From: Emcibacter sp.
Lineage (GTDB): Bacteria; Pseudomonadota; Alphaproteobacteria; Sphingomonadales; Emcibacteraceae
NCBI GenBank assembly: GCA_021774785.1
Contig: JAJFIQ010000016.1
Coordinates: 62,001-126,000, forward strand
Direction: 5' to 3'
DNA: 64,000 nt
Positions 60,435-64,000 of the stretch are shown piece by piece. The position numbers and the translations under genes were made by a program. The notes under the pieces are model-generated. The model saw nothing but the letters and a program-made list of their open reading frames with translations. It ran no database searches and was not told where the DNA came from. The first letter of the stretch is position 1; every line of letters begins with the position of its first letter.

Positions 60435-61952
60435 ATGGCTGAAAAAAGAAAAAAGAAACTGGGCATTAAACAACGCTATTCCATGCTTACACGTGGTCTT
60501 GGTTGGGATACCACCTATCAGCCTATGGACAAAGTTTTTCCCTATGATAATTATGAAGGCATTATCATTCATGACTGGGAAGGCTGGGAAGACCCTTTCC
60601 GTCTGACCATGGATGCCTACTGGAAATTCCAGTCGGAAAAGGAGAAAAAGCTCTATGCGGTGATTGATAGCTTTGCCCAGAATAATGGTCACCTTGGCAT
60701 TACCGATGCCCGTTATGTTAATGCGATCAAGCTGTTCCTGACCGGAGTTTCGCCACTGGAATATCAGGCCGCACGCGGTTTTACCCATGTGGGCCGTCAA
60801 TTTCGTGGTGTGGGACCAAGGGTTGCCTGTCAGATGCAGGCCATAGACGAACTGCGCCATGTGCAAACCCAGATTCATTCCATGAGCCATTATAATAAAT
60901 TTTTTGATGGGCTTCACAGCGCCCCGCACATGCATGACCGGGTCTGGTATCTGTCGGTTCCTAAATCATTCTTTGACGATGCCCGTACCGCTGGGCCGTT
61001 TGAATTTCTGACCTCTATTTCATTTGCTTTTGAATATGTGCTGACCAACCTGCTGTTTGTGCCCTTCATGTCGGGTGCGGCCTTTAATGGTGATATGGCG
61101 ACAGTGACCTTTGGTTTCTCTGCCCAGTCTGACGAAGCCCGTCACATGACCCTGGGGCTGGAGGTGATTAAATTCATGCTTGAACAGGATGAGCGCAATA
61201 TCCCCATTGTACAGCGCTGGATGGATAAATGGTTCTGGCGCGGCACACGTATGCTTACCCTCGTTGGCATGATGATGGATTATATGCTACCTAAGCGTGT
61301 TATGTCATGGCGTGAAGCATGGGATATTTATTTTACCGAAGCGGGCGGAGCTCTGTTTGCAGACCTTGCGCGTTACGGGATCAAACCACCAAAATATGCC
61401 GATATTGCCACCAAAGAGGCTGAACATATCAGCCATCAGGCGTGGAATATTTTCTATAACTATACTCATGCGGCGGCTTTTCATACGTGGATTCCGGAGA
61501 AGGAAGAACTGGACTGGCTGTCAGAGAAATATCCGGACACTTTCGATAAATATTATCGTCCACGCCTTGAATATCTGGACAAGGAAGAAAAGGCCGGACG
61601 GCGTTTTTATAACGATATCCTGCCCATGTTGTGTCAGGTATGCCAAATCCCCATGGGCTTTACCGACATGGATGATCCGACAACCATTTCCTTTCATTCA
61701 TCGGAATATCAGGGCAATAAATATCACACTTGTTCTCATGGTTGTAAGGATATCTTTGATTATGAGCCTGAGAAATATGTTCAGGCCTGGTTACCGGTTC
61801 ATCAGATTTATCAGGGCAATTGTGGCGGGGCCGAAGTTCCCGATGTGCTTAAATGGTACAACTTCAATCTGGGCGCAGATAATATGGAATATCAAGGATC
61901 ACCCGATCAGAAGTTATGGGATGAGTGGCAGGCCCACCGTAAGAAAGCCTGA
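60435..61952 (+). CDS. dmpN: Phenol hydroxylase alpha subunit P3 (di-iron oxygenase)
   Basis: A 505-residue catalytic subunit that hydroxylates phenol to catechol with O2. The di-iron ligands are seen in EYQAARGFTHVGRQ (about residue 112), DELRHVQTQIH (about 141, E and H), FEYVLTNLLFVPF (about 200) and SDEARHMTLGLE (about 236, E and H). YHTCSHGCKDIFDYEPEKY near the C-terminus is the YHS-like zinc segment present in DmpN and TomA3. The length agrees with the family (about 510). GGAGCAGAG precedes ATG. The order K-L-M-N-O-P-Q is that of the Pseudomonas dmp operon. Confidence 0.97.
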   Translation: MAEKRKKKLGIKQRYSMLTRGLGWDTTYQPMDKVFPYDNYEGIIIHDWEGWEDPFRLTMDAYWKFQSEKEKKLYAVIDSFAQNNGHLGITDARYVNAIKLFLTGVSPLEYQAARGFTHVGRQFRGVGPRVACQMQAIDELRHVQTQIHSMSHYNKFFDGLHSAPHMHDRVWYLSVPKSFFDDARTAGPFEFLTSISFAFEYVLTNLLFVPFMSGAAFNGDMATVTFGFSAQSDEARHMTLGLEVIKFMLEQDERNIPIVQRWMDKWFWRGTRMLTLVGMMMDYMLPKRVMSWREAWDIYFTEAGGALFADLARYGIKPPKYADIATKEAEHISHQAWNIFYNYTHAAAFHTWIPEKEELDWLSEKYPDTFDKYYRPRLEYLDKEEKAGRRFYNDILPMLCQVCQIPMGFTDMDDPTTISFHSSEYQGNKYHTCSHGCKDIFDYEPEKYVQAWLPVHQIYQGNCGGAEVPDVLKWYNFNLGADNMEYQGSPDQKLWDEWQAHRKKA

Positions 61953-61985
61953 CATGCAACAAACATTAGAACAAGGATTGATGAG

Positions 61986-62345
61986 ATGTCTGTAACTTCC
62001 ATCGGAAAATATGAATTTGAACCACTGGACAACCAAGAAAATTTTCACGGTAACCAACTAACCTATATCAACTGGGAACAGCATTTGCTGTTCTGTGCCC
62101 CGGTTTGTTTACCCTTGCCGCCGGAGATGCCCTTTGGCACCCTCGTGAAAGAGGTTCTGCCGGGCGTTTACAACAAGCATCCCGATTATGAGAAGATCAA
62201 GTGGGATGATGTCATCTGGAAACTGGATGGGGCTGATTTTACGCCCAATATGAACGCGAGCTTGGCTGATAATGGTTTTAGTCATAAGTCTCTGGTCCGA
62301 TTCTGGACGCCGGGACTAGATGGTATCGAGGGTAGCCATAGCTGA
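61986..62345 (+). CDS. dmpO: Phenol hydroxylase gamma subunit P4
   Basis: A 119-residue small subunit of the oxygenase. GKYEFEPLDNQENFHGNQL near residue 7, FCAPVCLPLPPEMPFG near 35 and WDDVIWKLDG near 73 follow DmpO. AAGGATTGATGAG lies before ATG 61986. The stop overlaps the start of dmpP by one base (TGATG). Confidence 0.93.
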   Translation: MSVTSIGKYEFEPLDNQENFHGNQLTYINWEQHLLFCAPVCLPLPPEMPFGTLVKEVLPGVYNKHPDYEKIKWDDVIWKLDGADFTPNMNASLADNGFSHKSLVRFWTPGLDGIEGSHS

Positions 62346-63403
62346 TGAGCTTTGATCTTACCATAGAACCCATCGGTGAAGTGATAGAGGTAGAGGAAGG
62401 CCAGACCATTCTGGATGCGTGCCTGCGCGCGGGAATCTATATCCCCTATCAATGTAATCATGGCCTGTGCAGTACCTGCAAGGTTGAGGTGGTTGAAGGT
62501 GATGTGGATCTTGGTGATGCTTCGCCCTTTGCCCTGATGGATTTTGAACGGGATGAGGGTAAGGCACTGGCCTGTGTTTGCACGCTGCAAAGCGATGTGG
62601 TTATAGAGGCTGATATCGAAGAGGATGAAGATTCTGAATATCTGCCGATTATTGATTATACGGGTATGGTTTCAGAGGTCACCGCCCTTACCCCCGATGT
62701 GAAAAAGATCATTATTTCACTTGAACAGAAAGCTGAATTTCAGGCCGGACAATATATCCAGCTGGATATCCCTGGCGTTGAAGGGCCACGTGCATTTTCT
62801 ATTGCCAATTCACCGGACCATGGGGATCATGTGGAGCTTCACGTACGTTTAGTCGCGGGCGGTGCGGGTACGACCTATCTTCATAATGAGCTTGCCGCTG
62901 GTGATGGCTTATCCTTTTCCGCGCCCTATGGACATTTTTTTGTGCGCAAGTCACAGAATAAACCGATGATATTTATTGCTGGCGGCACGGGCTTATCAAG
63001 CCCGAAATCCATGATTGATGAATTACTGGAAGCCGGATACGAAGAAAAGCTGACCCTGTTTCACGGGGTGCGGGCCAAGGTGGATTTATATTATCAGAAT
63101 TATTTTCAGGCATTGGCAGATAGCCATGATAATTTTACCTATATTCCGGCCCTGTCCGAGAAAAAAGACGATGATGATTGGGACGGCGAAGTTGGTTTTG
63201 TTCATGAGGCGGTGGAACGCTATTTCGATGGCTCTTTTGCCGGGCATCAGGCTTATCTTTGCGGCCCACCGCCTATGATTGAGGCCTCAATCCGCGCCCT
63301 GATGAAGGGCCGCCTGTTCGAGAAAGATATTTACTGTGAGAAATTTCTGAGTAAGGCAGATGGCACCGACGATAAGCGTTCGCCCCTGTTTAAAAGAATA
63401 TGA
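62345..63403 (+). CDS. dmpP: Phenol hydroxylase reductase P5
   Basis: A 352-residue NADH-dependent reductase that feeds electrons to the oxygenase. An N-terminal plant-type [2Fe-2S] domain (about residues 1-90) has CNHGLCSTCKVEV with the fourth cysteine in ACVCTLQ; the FAD domain (about 105-205) has RAFSIANSP near 152; the NAD domain has AGGTGLSSPKSMI near 216 and YLCGPPPMIEA near 302. Length and layout equal those of DmpP and TomA5. It overlaps dmpO by one base and dmpQ by four. Confidence 0.97.
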   Translation: MSFDLTIEPIGEVIEVEEGQTILDACLRAGIYIPYQCNHGLCSTCKVEVVEGDVDLGDASPFALMDFERDEGKALACVCTLQSDVVIEADIEEDEDSEYLPIIDYTGMVSEVTALTPDVKKIIISLEQKAEFQAGQYIQLDIPGVEGPRAFSIANSPDHGDHVELHVRLVAGGAGTTYLHNELAAGDGLSFSAPYGHFFVRKSQNKPMIFIAGGTGLSSPKSMIDELLEAGYEEKLTLFHGVRAKVDLYYQNYFQALADSHDNFTYIPALSEKKDDDDWDGEVGFVHEAVERYFDGSFAGHQAYLCGPPPMIEASIRALMKGRLFEKDIYCEKFLSKADGTDDKRSPLFKRI

Positions 63404-63687
63404 CCGAAAAAGGGTTTCAGGTCACCGTGATTGGTTCTGACAAGATTTTGACCTGTCAGAAAGATGAGCCGCTTTTGGTTGCATTGGCTCGTCAGGGATA
63501 TCTGAAAGTTCCCGTAGGTTGCCGTCAGGGCGGTTGTGGTGTTTGCAAAATAAGGATCGTAGAAGGTGAATTTGAAACCGGGAAAATGAGTGTGAAACAT
63601 GTGTCAGATGCAGAAAGGAAAATTAATTATACCCTTGCCTGCAAAACATTTCCCAAAAGTGATTTGGCGATAACGACGAAAATATGA
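63400..63687 (+). CDS. dmpQ: Chloroplast-type [2Fe-2S] ferredoxin
   Basis: A 95-residue ferredoxin of the DmpQ/XylT type, which reactivates catechol 2,3-dioxygenase by reducing its oxidised iron. The cluster cysteines are in VGCRQGGCGVCKIRI (about residues 41-55) with the fourth in TLACKTFP near 82. ATG 63400 overlaps the stop of dmpP. Its place directly before the dioxygenase gene is as in the dmp and xyl operons. Confidence 0.94.
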   Translation: MTEKGFQVTVIGSDKILTCQKDEPLLVALARQGYLKVPVGCRQGGCGVCKIRIVEGEFETGKMSVKHVSDAERKINYTLACKTFPKSDLAITTKI

Positions 63688-63697
63688 GGAGAGAAAA

Positions 63698-64000
63698 ATG
63701 GCTATAAATGGTGTATTAAGACCGGGATTTGTTCAGGTAAGGGTTCTGGATATGGCGGAATCAATTATCCATTACCGGGATCGGATCGGTCTGGATGTGG
63801 TGAGCACAGGCGACGATGGCCGGGTCTATCTGAAAGCCTATGATGAATTTGACCGCCACAGTATTGTGCTGCGGGAATGTGATGAGGCGGGCCTTGATAT
63901 GATGGCCTTTAAGGTCAGCAATGAAGCTTGTTTGGACGAGTATGAAGAAAAATTACGTACCGATGGATTTGAAGTCGCGGCAATTGCCGCCGGGGAACAG
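63698..64000 (+). CDS. dmpB: Catechol 2,3-dioxygenase, 3' partial at window end
   Basis: The first 101 codons of an extradiol dioxygenase. GVLRPGFVQVRVLDMAESI near residue 4, LDVVSTGDDGRVYLKAYDEF near 28 and HSIVLRECDEAGLDMMAFKV near 51 follow XylE/DmpB step for step; this is the N-terminal vicinal-oxygen-chelate domain. The metal ligands lie in the missing C-terminal part. AGGAGAG precedes ATG 63698. It would open the catechol ring between carbons 2 and 3, so a meta-cleavage pathway should continue beyond the window. Confidence 0.95.
   Translation, partial: MAINGVLRPGFVQVRVLDMAESIIHYRDRIGLDVVSTGDDGRVYLKAYDEFDRHSIVLRECDEAGLDMMAFKVSNEACLDEYEEKLRTDGFEVAAIAAGEQ

Noticed and set aside
60363-60935. 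A 190-codon minus-strand frame across dmpM and dmpN
   Set aside because: It is the antisense shadow of two strongly conserved genes and has no recognisable domain or ribosome site.
61297-61995. A 232-codon open frame on the plus strand inside dmpN
   Set aside because: It overlaps the conserved C-terminal half of DmpN in another frame; DmpN has all di-iron motifs and a proper start, while the overlapping frame shows no family marks.

Overview
The window reads as a chromosomal stretch from a free-living, aerobic Gram-negative proteobacterium of moderate GC with AT-rich intergenic DNA. Four TonB-dependent receptors (TBDRs), a TPR-sulfotransferase, the gamma-glutamylation gene set and a TonB-Xanth-Caul type receptor fit an alphaproteobacterium best, but a marine gammaproteobacterium cannot be excluded. 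I saw no tRNA or rRNA gene, insertion sequence, phage gene or CRISPR array. The window is a chain of substrate-specific uptake and catabolism cassettes, most with a local regulator and visible operators.

Region 1 (1-13.7 kb): the 3' part of a GlpT-like transporter, a TBDR, a TPR-sulfotransferase, then N-formylglutamate-amidohydrolase-like, glutamine-synthetase-like, RpiR regulator (opposite strand), ethanolamine-type permease, aldehyde dehydrogenase and iron alcohol dehydrogenase genes. Together these fit a gamma-glutamylation route for ethanolamine or another amino alcohol. A promoter module of about 60 bp is repeated in front of the TBDR and the amidohydrolase. Region 2 (13.9-18.4 kb): AraC regulator, TBDR and HSL-family esterase.

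Region 3 (18.4-37.3 kb): a mannoside/glucoside utilisation regulon. It has pgi, a LacI regulator in operon with a MalK-type ATPase, a divergent ABC importer with an unassigned exported protein, a GH13 alpha-glucosidase, a GH130 protein, a DUF1861-like protein, a TBDR, a GmuE/ScrK-type fructokinase, an AGE-family mannose isomerase and a CpsG-type phosphomannomutase. Five copies of a GTTTAACGTTAAAC palindrome mark the promoters of pgi, the importer operon and the TBDR. Region 4 (37.7-39.1 kb): a two-gene 3-oxoadipate/3-oxoacid CoA-transferase. Region 5 (39.3-47.5 kb): a sucrose-type cassette of Mak fructokinase, amylosucrase, TBDR, a divergent SSS symporter and a second LacI regulator, with twin CAACCGGTTG operators between the divergent genes.

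Region 6 (47.6-64 kb): an aromatic-degradation island. A DmpR/MopR-like sigma-54 activator is divergent from an envelope module (Ycf48-like lipoprotein, RND exporter, DUF1302 barrel, DUF1329 protein), followed by an AhpD-like protein, a 2-hydroxychromene-2-carboxylate isomerase and a glutathione transferase. Then comes a complete dmpKLMNOPQ phenol hydroxylase operon and the start of a catechol 2,3-dioxygenase gene cut by the window end. Canonical GG-N10-GC sigma-54 promoters precede both the envelope module and dmpK, so the two units are probably induced together. A short remnant of a second DUF1329 gene end lies between the AhpD-like and isomerase genes.
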